Shown: positions 48,064 to 60,584, counted from the first letter of the stretch. The stretch is 64,000 nucleotides of DNA from Trametes villosa (GCA_002964805.2 PUDQ02000015.1:62001-126000); one strand, 5' to 3'. Notes: generated from the sequence alone by a model not told the origin. Made by a program: numbers and translations.

Positions 48064-48450
48064 TGCGACGTGTTTCTAGAGAGCTGGGTGGTGAAATGGT
48101 GGTAGGCATCCACAGGATATATCTATCCCCGTGCATCTACGACCCGATCTACAACGTAGATGGGCTACTCGGAGCGACGCGTGAGTATACGGCGTTGCAG
48201 AAACATACCGATGAATTTATGTACGTAGTTAGTGGTTAAGGGACTTTCAGTGTACTTGTGCGCTTGTTAATATTTGTACCTGCCAACTTCCGCATATCCG
48301 CGCGCGCGGCGTTCAGATGCAGACGCATCTCTCACTGGGGCCTGGCGTAGACAGTTGGACGACGTCCAGGTGCGAAGTGGGTGTGAGGGAGTGCCGTAAG
48401 AGGCGGAGGAGCGTGGGAGGAGCGATAAGATTGAATGGGGATGAGGGGGG

Positions 48451-48460
48451 CACGTGAAAG
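48451..48460. promoter_or_regulatory. Possible inositol/choline-type E-box upstream of OPI1
   Basis: CACGTGAAAG lies 150 bp before the OPI1 start codon. It resembles the yeast ICRE/UAS-INO core (CATGTGAAA), bound by the Ino2-Ino4 bHLH pair that Opi1 represses. Relevance in a basidiomycete is speculative. Confidence 0.3.
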
Positions 48461-48609
48461 TAATCGCGAAATTCATGTGCTTTTGTGCTGCTACAGTCTC
48501 AGCGCGCGCAGATCCATCGCACTCTGTCCCCAACACATTCTCCTCTCCTCCCACTGCCTCCGCTGCCCTGCCATTTGCCTCCGCCTCTGCCCCCTGCGCG
48601 CATACAGCT

Positions 48610-51404
48610 ATGGCCCTCGCCGACCAGGACGAGTCGGTGCGCATCGCAGTGCGCGCCCTCGGCGATATGCGCAACAGCACGCATACCGCCTCGCCCTCCG
48701 TCTGTACGTCCCGCCACATTCTCTATCGCATTCAACTCCCCTAACGATCGCGCTCTCGCTCGTACACATCAAACTGTACGGGTTGCAGCCTTCCAACCGA
48801 CACCTGCGCTGTCCATCACGTCCGGGACATCATCGCCATCGCTCCCGTCTCCCTCGCTGATTGAGGAAGATTTGCGCGCGGAGGCGTCGAGCACAGAGGA
48901 GGATGAGGGGCGTTTTGCGGGTCCGTCGGGCATGGGACAGGTCGCGGAGGGCAGCGACGAGTGGAAATCGCTCTCGCGCGTGTCAAACATTCCGCTCGTG
49001 AACAGCGCCCTCCGCGCGTACGAGCAGAGCAAAGCCAGCTCGCGCGTAGTCAAAGTACGTCCTCCCTACTATCTCATCCACACTGCCCTGCACCCTGGAC
49101 TGACTGACGTGCGCCTCGCAGTACGGCGCAGAGATGATGGAGTCCTCCGTCAAGTCCATTTCGCGGCCCGTGATCGACCGCCTCCCCGTTGGGCAATTGG
49201 ACGACTTCGCATGCAGACAGCTGGACAGGGTGAGTGCCTCTCCCGCGACTTCGGCGTGTGCTCGTTGGGGGCGGAGAGTGGTCATCTGGCGCACTGCGCG
49301 TGCCTCGCGGTCCGCGCGCGGTGTCGCCACCGTGTGTCTGCAGCACTGTGAAGGGGCGTGGAAGCAGACGCAGCGCACCAGCTCTACAGTGTGCATACCC
49401 TAGGATCCCGGCGACTAAACCCCTGCACTCAAATGTCAGATTGGATTCGACGGGCGGGGCTTAGCGCGCGGTGACGTCCGTGTATATGCGCACCTCATGA
49501 CCTCCGGGCCAAATATATGCATCCCCAACGGTTTGTTGCAGCTGTCAGGGGCGTCTGCACCCGCGTGCCGAATCCACAGTCGACCGTGCTCTGTGATTAT
49601 TCGTTTGGCTGATATACCCGCGTCGTACAGTTGGGCAACTATGCACGTCGGGCATCAAGTAGTAGTCGGTCGAGGAACGAATCTCCTGATCCGCGGAGAC
49701 CCTGGGAAGAGAGGAGAGACGTATCCATGACCCGCGGAGACAGCGATCGCAGCCCGGCCGCACGAGAAGACGAGGAGATGCCCGGCCTCAGCCAGAGCAG
49801 GACGCCCACACCACACTCATCCACTAGCTCCCAGCCTGAGAAGCCCGTACTTCCTCCAGCATCAACATTGACGCAACATGCAGACGCGCAGGAGAGCCAG
49901 CAGGTCGCACAACGGAGCAGATGGCAGGCCATGATCCTCGAAGCGGGAGGTCTCAGCGCCGCTATCAGCGAGGAGAGCATGCGGCGGCTGAAGTATTGCT
50001 TGCAGTGGCTTCAGGTGCGCACCGCGTCATAACCCTTCCAGCATAGACTGGTGTTCATTCCTATACCACTACAGTACGCCACCGCGCAGATCGATGCGCA
50101 GATCCTCGTCCTTCGTAACTTCATTGCGTCGCTCCAACAGCACGGCGCCTCGCCACACGTCTCCGCGCAGCACCTACGCACACTGCAGGCTGCGAAACGC
50201 GACGTCGTGGACACGATCCGCCAGGTTGTAGAGGTTGTCAGCCGCTATGCCGGCGGTGCGCTCCCTGAGCCCGCGCGCACGCGCGTACGAACATTCATCC
50301 TGTGCCTCCCGCGAAGGTGGGCAACTGCATCCACCGGAGAAGGCCCGGCGCTAGGTCCTGGCCCTGTGCACGAAGTCCGCGGGGAGACTACAGGTGCTGC
50401 GACTACCTCGGGCAGGGGGCGGCATCGCGCCACGGCCCCGTACAGCTACGGGCCTGGTGAAGCGGGCCCATCGCCACGTTCGCGCCCAGCTTCGCGCGCG
50501 ACGTCGCCGGTGCGGGGAGTTGCGCGAGGTCATGGCCGGCAGACGAGCGCGAGCGCGATGGCAGCGCCCGCACCTACTGCAGATTCAGCGACACAAGCGG
50601 CCCAGAAGATCCTGACGTTGGCTACGGAGAGCCTCGATATGCTTCGGAGCGTGACGAGCGTGTTCAAGGATAGTTTAGAGCGGGCTGACATGTCAGTATC
50701 GCATTTTCTCAACTGTCTAAATCGCGTATGCGAGTGCATGTTGCTGACGTTTTCTCTTCAGTTGGGTTGAACGACTACGGGTTGTCGGCCTGCAGCGCCA
50801 GCAGAACCCGAACGCGGAGGTGGACCCCGAGAACGACCCGATGCTCAACTTCCGCGACGCGCAACTTCCACCCCTGCGCTCGCATACTCACTCACCGGCG
50901 ACCCCGCTATCGCCCTTCATACCTGTAGCGCCGCTCGCACCCGGGACTGCCCCGAATTCCGGCTACACGACCCCGTACTACAGCCACCTACCGCGCTCGT
51001 CGTCAACCGGCTCCGTGTCGAGCTTGAACCTGAACGTGCCAGCGTTCCCCGGTCCACTCAGTATGGGCCCGTACGACGCGCCGTCTCCTGCAGGAGCGGT
51101 GGGCGTCAGCTTCGACAAACTCTCGCTGTCTTCCGCACACTCGGCCGCGAGCTCGCGCTTCACGACGCCGAAGAGCGTGTTGCTCGGTCTACCACCGGAG
51201 GGCGACGCCGGCGGAGGCGGCGGTGTACGACACGACAGGCGACGGAGTGAGAGCGACGAGAGTGACCCTGCCGTGGTTGCCGCGACCGCGTTGGCAGGGT
51301 TAGCGGGCTCGGCGGGCGTAGCTGTACCGAGCAACGGCTCCGGGCACCCGCTGAAGCGCGTCAAGGAGGAGGAGCGGGAGGTCGGGATGGATGTCGACGG
51401 ATGA
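48610..51404 (+). CDS. OPI1: Opi1-family transcriptional regulator
   Basis: Six exons (48610-48703, 48789-49054, 49122-49229, 49631-50014, 50075-50691, 50762-51404) give 703 residues. The conserved Opi1 domain is spread over exons 2-6: SNIPLVNSALRAYEQSKASS with YGAEMMESSVKSISRPVIDR, LDDFACRQLDR, RSRWQAMILEAGGLSAAISE with LKYCLQWLQYATAQIDAQIL, TLQAAKRDVVDTIRQVVEVV, and TLATESLDMLRSVTSVFKDS followed by WVERLRVVGLQRQQ. The tail is Ser/Pro/Gly-rich and ends in basic-acidic residues (HPLKRVKEEEREVGMDVDG). Yeast Opi1 senses phosphatidic acid at the ER and represses phospholipid genes; target genes in basidiomycetes are less certain. Intron 3 (49230-49630) is 401 nt, much longer than the others. The predicted start is the first ATG in frame, before a short acidic segment. 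Confidence 0.92.
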
Positions 51405-53265
51405 GCCGCGGGGAGGTAACGTGCGCGTCCGGGGCAGTCCTCGGTCTATGAACGATATGGGCGAGGGCTCCGGGATATATATTGTGACGCGTTGGGCTGC
51501 CTGACGTCGACCTCGGTACACGGCTTTCTGCAGCGCCGATGGACCGGGTACGCTTCCGGGACGCGTGCAGATGCATCATGCCCTGCGTGCTCGGTGCGAC
51601 GCTATCCTTCGCTCCTTCGCTACTCCCGACTCCTCCTTCGCCCCCCTTCCGGCCGTTCTATCTATTCAGCGGCGGACAAACATGATCTCTGGCCGACGTC
51701 TGGTGCACCCTTCGAGCCTTGAAGAGTGCTCCCCGCCGCTCGCTGGCCTACGTCAAGTGACTGCGCGAGTCGCAAGCCCATCATCATATGGCCCGTAAGC
51801 GTCGGGCTTCTGGTCTCCCCGTCATCCTGCCTCCTTCGAATCGGCCCTTCGCTCCTTCCCCCTCCCTCCTCCCTTACTACTATCTCGATCTCACTCCACG
51901 GACTCGCTTTCCCGGTACTCCTGATCCACGAAGATCCATGACTGTCCTTGTAGTATCCTGCGCGCGTCTCCGGACTCTGGGGCGCGCGCTTTTACCCTCC
52001 CTCCGCTCCGCGCGAACACTGTCGCGGACGACCTGCGGCTCCGATGCGCTCGGTTTTGTGTAATCTAGTTTATCTGTTGGAATAGACCCCGGTCATACTC
52101 GTCGACCTGATTCTCTGGCCTCATCCCAGCTAGTATCTCTCGGGTATATTGCGTTCAAGATCAGTGTGTATGTCCACTGTCTCACAAACTCTCTCGTTTG
52201 AACTTCCCGGCTCATGCTTTTACGGTGAGTAAACGAGCCAAGATGCCACCGCGATTCGTCTAACCTCGTTCTTTCCTCAGAGCATGAGCAAGGCGACCAC
52301 ATCAGGTTGAATACGTACGCAAGACGTCTATCTACTTACCCCATGACAGCGATTATCACAGGTCACAATCATGGCTAGGTGATAGTCTGTTCAACCCTCG
52401 TTGTGCGCGAGGTGCACAAGGTACGGATGCGTGAGTCTCGTAGGCGGTAGGATCACAATGATTGCCGGGATTTCTAGCCCATACCCGAACACAACGATAC
52501 GCTCGACAGCTGGCTGTTGCGGATCGCACTGCAGCATTTCGAGCTGGGCTCGCCGGCTGTCACTGACTTTCGGCGAGTCTCATAGATTTCCGTCGAGATC
52601 TCGATCAGTGGCCGGCGAAGTGTGAGCGCTTGAGCATCCGCGGCCTCTGGCATGGCTCGCCTTCGGTGGTGGCGGCAGCGCGCGTCTGCTGGTAATAATC
52701 CTGGTGAGCACATAGTACTAATAGTAATATCCGCTGTCGATTCTCCCGCTACCTACAGAACTTTGACGGATAGCATAGAGTATAGTGTAGTCTAACGTGA
52801 ACATCCTCGGCGCCGACTCGTGCGGGCGAGGATTCAGCAGTCGAACGGGAGACCTTACCAGCGACCGCGCGGGAAGACTGGCAACATCTTGCCAAACAAC
52901 GTACAACGTGGTGCAGCGAGTATTCTTCACGTAAGTAGTGCTTTCCACCTGTATCAATGAGATTCGCTAGGTTCTGACATAGATGTTTGCCATAGCGCTA
53001 CAGAGTCTATCGTTGCTGTCCAGACCATCGTTGACCCGGCGTTGAATACTCTCAACTGCCATCCTCCCTCTCTGCTTCTCATCTGCGCTTTCGCATCGTC
53101 AGACTTCCATCCCCTCCGCACTCGCCCCCGCCGCCACCCCCCCCCCAGGGGCTTGGACCTCTCTCTCACCCGCCCCGCTATCATGCTAACAGAGCCTTCC
53201 CGCCTCAACGTTGGGCCGGTCTCCCCGTCATACTGGCAGCGTGTCCTCAGTGTTACTGTGGTAAC
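51405..53265. other. Convergent intergenic region, no gene seen
   Basis: This 1.9 kb lies between the 3' ends of OPI1 and the second DUF6534 gene. 51590-52050 is C/T-rich. A C-run (about 53138-53148) sits within a pyrimidine-rich stretch before a 30-codon frame at 53183, too short to support. Confidence 0.5.
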
Positions 53266-55505
53266 TCACACGTGAGGTTGTGCTTTTGGTGATATGCTCG
53301 ATCTACCAGCACTCTCAGAAGTCAGTTCACCGAATACGACGGAAAGGCAGTAAAGACAGACCTTGCCGCCCTCCGATGTACTCGGCAACGAAGGTGCAGA
53401 CTCTATTCTGCGTTGGCTGACACTCGACCGCGCCGTCTGTGTGGTTTCCAGGTTCTGCTCCACGTCGGCGCCCTGTGCAGGCATCGGGATCAGGGGGCGG
53501 AGATGGCATGAGCGTACAGGATGGACTTACCATGGCCGACAGGGGCGTAGACCCCATAGTGTCGTTGGTCGTGCGGTTTCCCGGCCTGCCGGCGGTGTCA
53601 TGTTCGAACCGGAGCGTCGTGGTGGCGTTAGCATCGGCCAACCTAAGCGTAGTGCGCACGTTCAGGCTGGTACAGTGGCGAGCAACAGTCAGATTTGGTC
53701 GTGGGGCCATACGCTACAGGCTGACGCGGAGGGCGTACCTTGCGAGCAGCGAGTTCACATACACTGTAGGGGCCGAAAGGAAGCTGTTAGATACTTGGTC
53801 GGGGCATGCAGGAAATGTGAGGTGCGTACGCTTGCTTTGGACCATGACGAAGACAATGAAGATATACCCGCCTCGTGAGTCGAAAAGCTGCGGGGCCAAC
53901 CTCTTGAGATCTGGGCCCTGGGAGCGTAGAGAGAAGCACAAGGCCTACATACCGTGATCATAGACACACCCTGGACAGCCCTGCAGAGAGAAATATGAGG
54001 TCGCGGCCAGCGGAGTCAGTAGCATCTCCGAGAAGGGTCCCAGGTATTGTGAGTACACTCACGCCGTCAGCAGACCGCGCTGGATCACATATGCCATGAG
54101 CCGATCCACGAGCGCGTTAGTACGCGTCCCGCCCGGGACGCGCGCGCCGCGGAAGTAGTAACACAGACCGCCTGAAATGAGCAAATCGCCTAGAAGCGAC
54201 AATGTGGCCTGCATGCCACCGATGCCTGAGAGCTTTGGGCTTGGCTTTGGGAAAAAGACCAGTTTTCCGGGGCTCTGGCGTATTCTGTAACGATAAAAAA
54301 TGATCAGCTTGCGGGTAGTACGGAGAGAAAGAAACGCGTGTACGTCTCAATGACGGTGTCTAGGTATCGAACGGGAGTTAGTGAACGGCGGGCGGCTTCA
54401 GCAAACTTGCGGAACACTGACAACCTCCCCCAACTGTAATAGCTAGTGACTCAACATCATAAGCTGTGGCTGCCCGTATGCCTTGACTTACATAGCACAG
54501 GCAATGTCAGGATAGACTGTTGAATGAATCGTTAAGCGGTGGAACATCGCTATATGTGGGAGGACGTCACCGTACTATTGATCCCGCGAGAAGCTTGTTT
54601 CCCTTGCTCACTAGATGACGGCTCGGTTCACACACGTTACGATGGTGCGGAAGATCGTGCAAGCCTACGTTGGTACAGCTGTGCCGCAAAAAACCTAGTA
54701 CAGCCAGTCAATAACGTCAAAAGATCTCGACGTGATAGCCAGTAGTGATCTGACCACTGCACTAGCACTGTGATAATGTCCTTATATACGGATGAATTCC
54801 CGTTCAGGATAGCGATACATATAGAGAGGCTCACTGTCGTGAATATGAACCCCTTGCACAACGCAGGAGACATCAGCCTGGAATCATTCGGCGTCGGCTA
54901 CTACATGTTGACGCACAGAGATGCTCCTAGACCCGACGGGATGGCAAGGTTATCAGATTATGACTATTAGAAGGGATCCGGCAACGGACTCGGATTTCTA
55001 ACTCACCACGGAATGGTAATGTCATTTGTCAGACTTCCCATGTTGACGACAAGCTGTATGTAGACTGCATGCGACACCAAAGCGGTGGTTAGGGTGTCAA
55101 GCATCCTTCCGCGCATATCAGTGCTGTGTTTATCAATGTGACCATATACGACAACCACTGTCACTCACCATAAAACGCCGACCTGGTACGTGACGGTTAT
55201 TATGAGAAAGGCAAGACCTTCGATTGCAGCACCGTGACACGGCCTCTTGCGACACCAATCCGCGACTGTTCAGCTCACCAAAATTTTCAATACTGCACTA
55301 TCGTGTGGGTAACGGCGAAAATACAGGTACGTTTGCAGTACTGTGATGCCATATACCCTAAGGACCCGTCAGTATCACATACGTAGAGGGAACTCAGAAC
55401 GTAGAGGACGCACGTTGTCGCGATCGGGATTCCGATGAACGCGCAGGCGAGGAAGTCTTGCAAAGGACGAAATAATGCAGGAGGTAGCCCAGTCTTGCTG
55501 TCCAT
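53266..55505 (-). CDS. DUF6534-type seven-helix membrane protein (second copy)
   Basis: Minus-strand exons: 55505-55414, 55357-55279, 55182-55169, 55105-55007, 54926-54917, 54852-54835, 54780-54755, 54694-54669, 54610-54576, 54516-54492, an unresolved stretch, then 54284-54063, 53980-53953, 53887-53830, 53763-53739, 53642-53531, 53472-53266. Family marks: CAFIGIPIATTVYGITVLQT with YLYFRRYPHD, SHAVYIQLVVNMG, WSISGFIFTTDIITVLVQWF, LYQLSKGNKLLAGSI, LLGDLLISGGLCYYFRG, MVQSKLYVNSLLAR. Exons of 79, 14, 10, 18, 26, 26, 35, 25, 28 and 58 nt have exactly the lengths found in the paralog at 29297-31701, which strongly supports the model. One or two short exons between 54491 and 54285 could not be placed with certainty, so the gene could still hide a defect there. 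Function is unknown; it is probably a plasma-membrane protein. Confidence 0.82.
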
Positions 55506-56224
55506 GTGTGTAGCGTGGATAGCCGTCGGACGAGCCTCTATTGCGAGCGCAAGGCAGTCATATACCCCAGCGGAGCAGGCTGTACTCTTCTATCATGCAT
55601 CGGAAGGTTTAAGTTCTACCACCGTGACTTTGGTCCGCTGGAGAGAAGTGGGGACTTGGTGGGAACCGACTCTAGTACAATCATGAGTTGGCAGCAGCGG
55701 AGCTTGAGGCCGTCTGTGTTCGGGAGAGAGACTCGCCGGTGTAGTTCAACCACGCGCATGAATAGAACGTACATGGGGGACTCCTCCGCAGCTAGCTGCG
55801 GCCTACCACAAGGTGCTCTTGTCCAGTGCGAGCGAGGCGCCAGATTCAATCAAGTCACCGACGATGAAAGATGAGAAGCATAGATGCCGACCATCGAACG
55901 CTATCACGCAGTTTTCGGAGATGCATGCCTCCGCCACGAGTGCAGAGTCAACGATGTCCATCACTGGATGAGTCGAACCGCCGCCCCACAAACTTTAAGT
56001 CGCGGTACGTGGCCAATGGAAGTACGACTGCATTGAATTCCGAATATCAGCACCTTCCTACATCTGCGCGCCAGCATGATACGAACGTACTCTGTAGTGA
56101 CGCCGACGCCTTCGATGATTTCGATGGAACACCGTTGGGCGCATGCCAACTGCGGGTACCGTGAGAGAAGCACAACGAGCGTCATACGGCGCCTAAATAC
56201 GTCGCTATTCTAACTCTTTAACAC
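55506..56224. other. Intergenic, promoter side of second DUF6534 gene
   Basis: No gene is seen. The region adjoins the start codon of the minus-strand DUF6534 gene and the decayed IBTK-like copy. Confidence 0.5.
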
Positions 56225-57500
56225 AGTGCGACAGCAACGATTGAAGAACGCTTTCTCCGCGCTCCGCGAGCGGAGGCAGTCTTTCACAACATGGCACGTG
56301 CGCTCCTCCTGGATCTCGGCGAGCATACGCCAGATCTTCGGACCTCCGTGGGCGGTGCGCCCTGCTCGAGCTGGAAGAGTGATTGCGGCGAAGGACATCG
56401 CGGATCTCGACAGCGACGGCACAACGCGCTGCGCGAGCTCTGCTAGCGACGGCGACCGCACGCTGCCCCGCCTACAGGCGAATATAGGCGACGGATGGAA
56501 GGTACGGAATGCAGCGATAGGACATCCTAGACGCGGGATACTGACAATGCGCCGGACGAGGGAGTCTATGCCGGCTTCGTCGCCTTGAACACGGCCTGCC
56601 CCAGGCTGGCCTGTGCGACACGCTTGCACGACATCCCAGTTCAGAGCCACGAGAGGCTTGAAAAGCACGCTTCTGGCGCAGTAGCAGAAGCGGGGGGAAA
56701 GCCGAGTGGCGGCGGCTCCATGGCAACAGGGAGCGACTCCGAAGACGTAGCAGTCGTATCGCCTACAAGCGCCATGGAGCCCTGTGGAGGTGTCCTACGC
56801 GACTGGTCGCTACGTAGAAGGCGCACAGAAGAGCCTAGAACGGCGCGTCCGTGTCTGCAAGTCGAAAGAAGGAGGCCCCCCGCGATATAGCTTCAAGGTC
56901 ATTCGGAGGGTCACGCTCAGCTCGGCGATTGTGTAGGCGCCTCCGCGACAATCGAGGTTCATGACGATCCTACCCGCCGGACGACTTCGCTGGTGACCTG
57001 CACGGCGGCACGGCGGCGTGGGCGGGAGCAAGGGCGTAGTCTCGCGCTCGCTCTTGTGGAGCAACTCCCCGTCCGGGGTGCCTGTCAACAGGCGCATAGC
57101 ATACGTCAGATGAGAAGGCGGACTGCTGGGCACTGACGCTTACCTACCTCCGCATTTCAAGTTCCTCGAGCCCAAGCCGCGATATATCCGTGCAGCGTAC
57201 CTGGGCGCACGATGAGCACGGGTAATTGCGGAGCGTCTTGCAGCGCGAGCCACACACCCCACGCCCCCAGCACCTTGTCATAGACGACGCGCGTGGAGCG
57301 CGAACTGAGGTACTTCAAGTTGCGTGCCTACTGGCAGACGGCGAGGCTCTCCAGCATACACCTTTCGGGGGAGCCTGGGGGAGGGGAACTTCCATGCTTA
57401 TCGCGAGGGATTCTTGCGGGAGGCGGACGGCAGGCCATGGGTGGTAGTGGACGTCGTTCAGGAGCGGCTGATTGGTGTTTAGCGTCAGCTTGCTACGGAC
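56225..57500 (-). pseudogene. Decayed duplicate of the IBTK-like gene's C-terminal half
   Basis: This stretch aligns collinearly, in the same orientation, with about 60905-62170 of the intact gene at 60585-64000. Examples are CGCTCCTCCTGGATCTCG in both, GCTCGAGCTGG, CTGCCCTGTGG / GCCCTGTGGAGG, TTGCAGCGCGAGCCACAC versus CTGCAGCGCGAGCCACGC, and TTGCGTGCCT. The offset drifts only from about 4,680 to 4,640 bp. The segment matching the source intron (61138-61194) is present, so the copy arose at DNA level, not by retroposition. Frames are broken throughout by indels and stops, and a ~40 bp deletion lies near 57350. Identity is roughly two thirds by eye. No function is expected. Confidence 0.75.
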
Positions 57501-58470
57501 TGGCTAGAGTCGTGTCCTACCTCGTATCCGCTCGAGCGGAGAGCAGGGGCTCGCCCGCAGGTGAAGATGCTGCCAAGGTCAGCATTGCAACGAGCCCACG
57601 CTTAGAGCTATCGTGTAGCCTTGTATCTGCGGCCCCTGAAACCGAGACACGCGGCAGCGGGGGGAGGACACTGTGGGACAGCGCCAATGCGGTCTCGACG
57701 TCGGGGTGGTAATTCAGTGCTTCCTGTCCTCGGGCCTTGTACTAATGGGGTTCGCGCCATCTGATATGGCGGCGGAGGTTGAGGGCTCCAACAGAGCATT
57801 TACCTGGAATAAGGGACGGCCAATGCGCGAGGAGGAAGAAGGGCGAAGTGGACAGATTGGGAGTCCGCCTCGGAAAATACCCACACTGGGCCAAGCATGC
57901 GCAAACATCGGCCTGTCTAGACTCTGGCGTTCGGTTATCCTCCTTGCCGACCCGCAACCACCTCGCAGAAGACTTTCCCATCCGCCTGAACCTGCCTCTG
58001 TCCAGACTGTGCAGGTGTGCGCAAATGATCGATTGTGTTTGATTTACGGCCTTGGTGGGTGACTGCTAGTTTCGCAGTGTGGAGACCGAGCCTCCCCGCG
58101 GCTGACGGGTGCGGCAGCCGCGTGCAAATCCTAGGACAGCGAGGGCCCCGCCCACGGCCTCCGTGGAATATCCGCGACCTGCTCTACTTCTCTGATTATC
58201 TCCTCCCCATCGCGGGGTGTCCCACCCTCGGAGGCTATTCGCGCACGGTCCTACCCCCCATGCGCAGCCGCCTAGGCGCAAGACGGGGGCTCCGCCGCGT
58301 CTTCTCGGGCGGCCATCGATGCGCCCAATTCGAAGTCAGCCGAGTACAACGAAATCGGCGGCCCGCGTGACGACACGAATGCGGCCGTTTGTTTGTTGGG
58401 AGGCTGGCGGTGCGTCATGTCAGCCGCGCTGCTCGCCACCGGGGAGTGCCGGTGGCGGACGAGCTGGGGG

Positions 58471-58476
58471 TATAAG
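58471..58476 (+). promoter_or_regulatory. TATA-like box without a supported gene
   Basis: GGGTATAAGAACC is followed 25-80 bp later by a pyrimidine-rich, CACCACCACC-containing tract, as at fungal transcription starts. No intact coding region follows, so this may mark a dead gene or a non-coding transcript. Confidence 0.3.
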
Positions 58477-58945
58477 AACCTCCCTCGTCGCTCATCTCCT
58501 GTCTTCCTTACACCACCACCACCTCCTCCCTCGAGCTCGAGTCCACTCTCGAGCTTCGAGCAGCCGCGCTCGTCCAACTGGCAAGCGGGGCAGCATGCGC
58601 CTCCGCCTTCATGGTAAGCCTTCGAGTTGGCCGGCGACCATGACAGTGGCTGAACCTCGCCACACCTTCAGGCGTCGAGGTCCACTGACCGCATGCTCTT
58701 GTGAGTGCTTCTTCATCGGCCTCGGTCATATCCTGAGCTAACTATCGCTGCAGCACAGGGTCCGCCTGAGGCATCGCGTAAGCCCTCTCGCCGCCGCGGT
58801 CACCCCGACGGTGGCGTAGTATGACCTGCCCACGCATCGTACGTATCTGGTTTCTTCTTGCCGTGCGATGAGGCTAATGCATCATCTACAGAATACGGCG
58901 TGTCGGCCCCGACGACAGGCGATCAGGCAAGGATTCCCCCACCGA

Positions 58946-59594
58946 GGGGTAAGCGGGAGGCGCCCTATAAGCCCTCTCCGCCAAGTCCGCGCCTCACGGC
59001 TGCGGCACCGGCAGCGGACTATCTGCGGCGCTCGCCTCCGGGCGACATCGACGTCCGCTGTGCTCCGGTTGAGGTTAGCGAGTCGGACAGTATTGGCGCA
59101 GTGTTCCGGTCTCCCCCCTCGGCGCGATCCCCAGTGCGGGGCTATCGGAGTGCGCCCCCACACGGGGGCGTCATGCGAAGTGCCAAAATGGGGAGCGCGA
59201 AGCCTTCGGTCGAGCCACCAACTGCCCCCTGGGCGACGGGTGCGCCTCCTCCTTTGAGCGCGCTCCTCTTACACCCCACACGGTCATCCCCGCGCGCGCG
59301 CATCAACGTGCTCCGGCACGGCGTGCAAGCGCGGAAGGAGCCAGGGGTAAGCGGCAGGTGCCCCATACGCCCTGTCCGCCAAGTCCGCGCCGCCTCGCGG
59401 TCGCGGCATGGCAGCGGACTATCTGCGGCGCGCGCGCCGACGTCCGCTGTGCTCCGGTTGGGGTTGACGAGTCGGGCAATGAGCCCCGGTCTTGCCCCCG
59501 GCGCGATCCCCACCGCGGGGCTATCGGAGCGCGCCCCCACTCGGCGGCGTCGCAGCAGTGCCAAAATTCGGGGAGGGCGAAGCCTTGGGTCGGG
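58946..59594. repeat. Direct repeat, two ~250-270 bp copies
   Basis: Copy 1 (about 58946-59215) and copy 2 (about 59344-59594) share GGGGTAAGCGG, CCGCCAAGTCCGCGCC, GCAGCGGACTATCTGCGGCG, CGTCCGCTGTGCTCCGGTTG and GGCGCGATCCCCA. The offset falls from 398 to 379 bp because of indels. Copies differ by frame-shifting gaps, so they are unlikely to be conserved protein repeats. Confidence 0.85.
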
Positions 59595-60584
59595 CCGACG
59601 ACTGCCGTCGGTCTCGTCTCCTGTGTGGACTCCCCTGGTGACCTCCACGGTGTCCGTGGCGTCATCGCCCCTTCGGTCGACCTCGCGTGCGCTCGACCGT
59701 GCACTCGCGCGGCGTGCAAGCGTGAGTGACCTTCGCTGGCCGGAGCAGTGCGCAAAGGCCAGCACACCCGGCTTCGGTCAACCCGGCTTCGGCCACCCTT
59801 TCCGTTATATGGCGCCATCAAGCTTACCTCAATCCACGACCATTATGAATCCCGAAGGCCGCGGAGGAGCAAAGGCGACATCAGAGATACTTATGCTTAT
59901 TACTACTTATTACCACGACGCGGACAAACCTCGACACAACCAACCACCAGGCCATATGATATGGATCAAGAGGCTGCGACTCGCCCCAAAAGGGCGAGTT
60001 GCAGGGTATTTCCCGGGGATAGCGCAGGCCTCATCGTGGCCCCCGGGTCTAGTACCCGCCTCACGGCGGGGAAGCCAACTGCGCTGGTTTCTTGTACCTT
60101 CGCGTCATCTTCAGGCGCTGTCCTCCCGATGGGCGCGCGAAATCTACGGGACATGTCCCACGGCCAGAATGTCTAGGAGTACTCATTGCTTGTACCCCTA
60201 CCAGAAATTGCATAGCGTCTTCCGTAATTCTTGCGCGTTGAAGACTTGTCCCATCTTGGCGTTCTTCACGTTTGGTGAGTTAGCACACACAACCGCCTGC
60301 TCCGGGTGCCCGCAGGTCACGGAGCGACGCCGCTCATCAAGCCTCCGACGGATACGACAAACCCACTGCACGGCGGCTCCGCTTTCGCCGGTGATACAAT
60401 TATACTCGAAGTACCGCTTACTCTACATGGTACCTATACAGACGGCAGCGTCCATACCGAAGCCTAGACACGATGCTGCTCTATCCGAACGCTCGAAACG
60501 ACGACGTGCATGCTATACATCTCTAACTAATGCTTTGGATGCTCAAAAGGCGGACAGCGAAACATAGAGTAGCATAACCATATA

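Larger units (their letters stand above)
47595..48609. other. Intergenic, SRE1 3' region and OPI1 promoter
   Basis: About 47640-47900 is a pyrimidine- then AT-rich 3' UTR-like tract. No gene is seen. The stretch contains a short tandem repeat at 48030-48063 and an E-box-like site at 48451. Confidence 0.5.
57501..60584. other. Intergenic with tandem repeats and one long chance frame
   Basis: A 569-codon plus-strand frame (58858-60567) crosses the repeat below, but the two repeat copies are read in different frames and no family is recognised, so I do not call it a gene. From 58600 to 58915 several GT...AG pairs follow one another closely, but no joined frame survives. Confidence 0.45.

Noticed and set aside
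58858..60567. 569-codon open frame on the plus strand
   Set aside because: The two internal repeat copies are read in different frames within it, composition is Arg/Ser/Pro-rich and no motif is recognised. It looks like a chance frame in GC-rich DNA.
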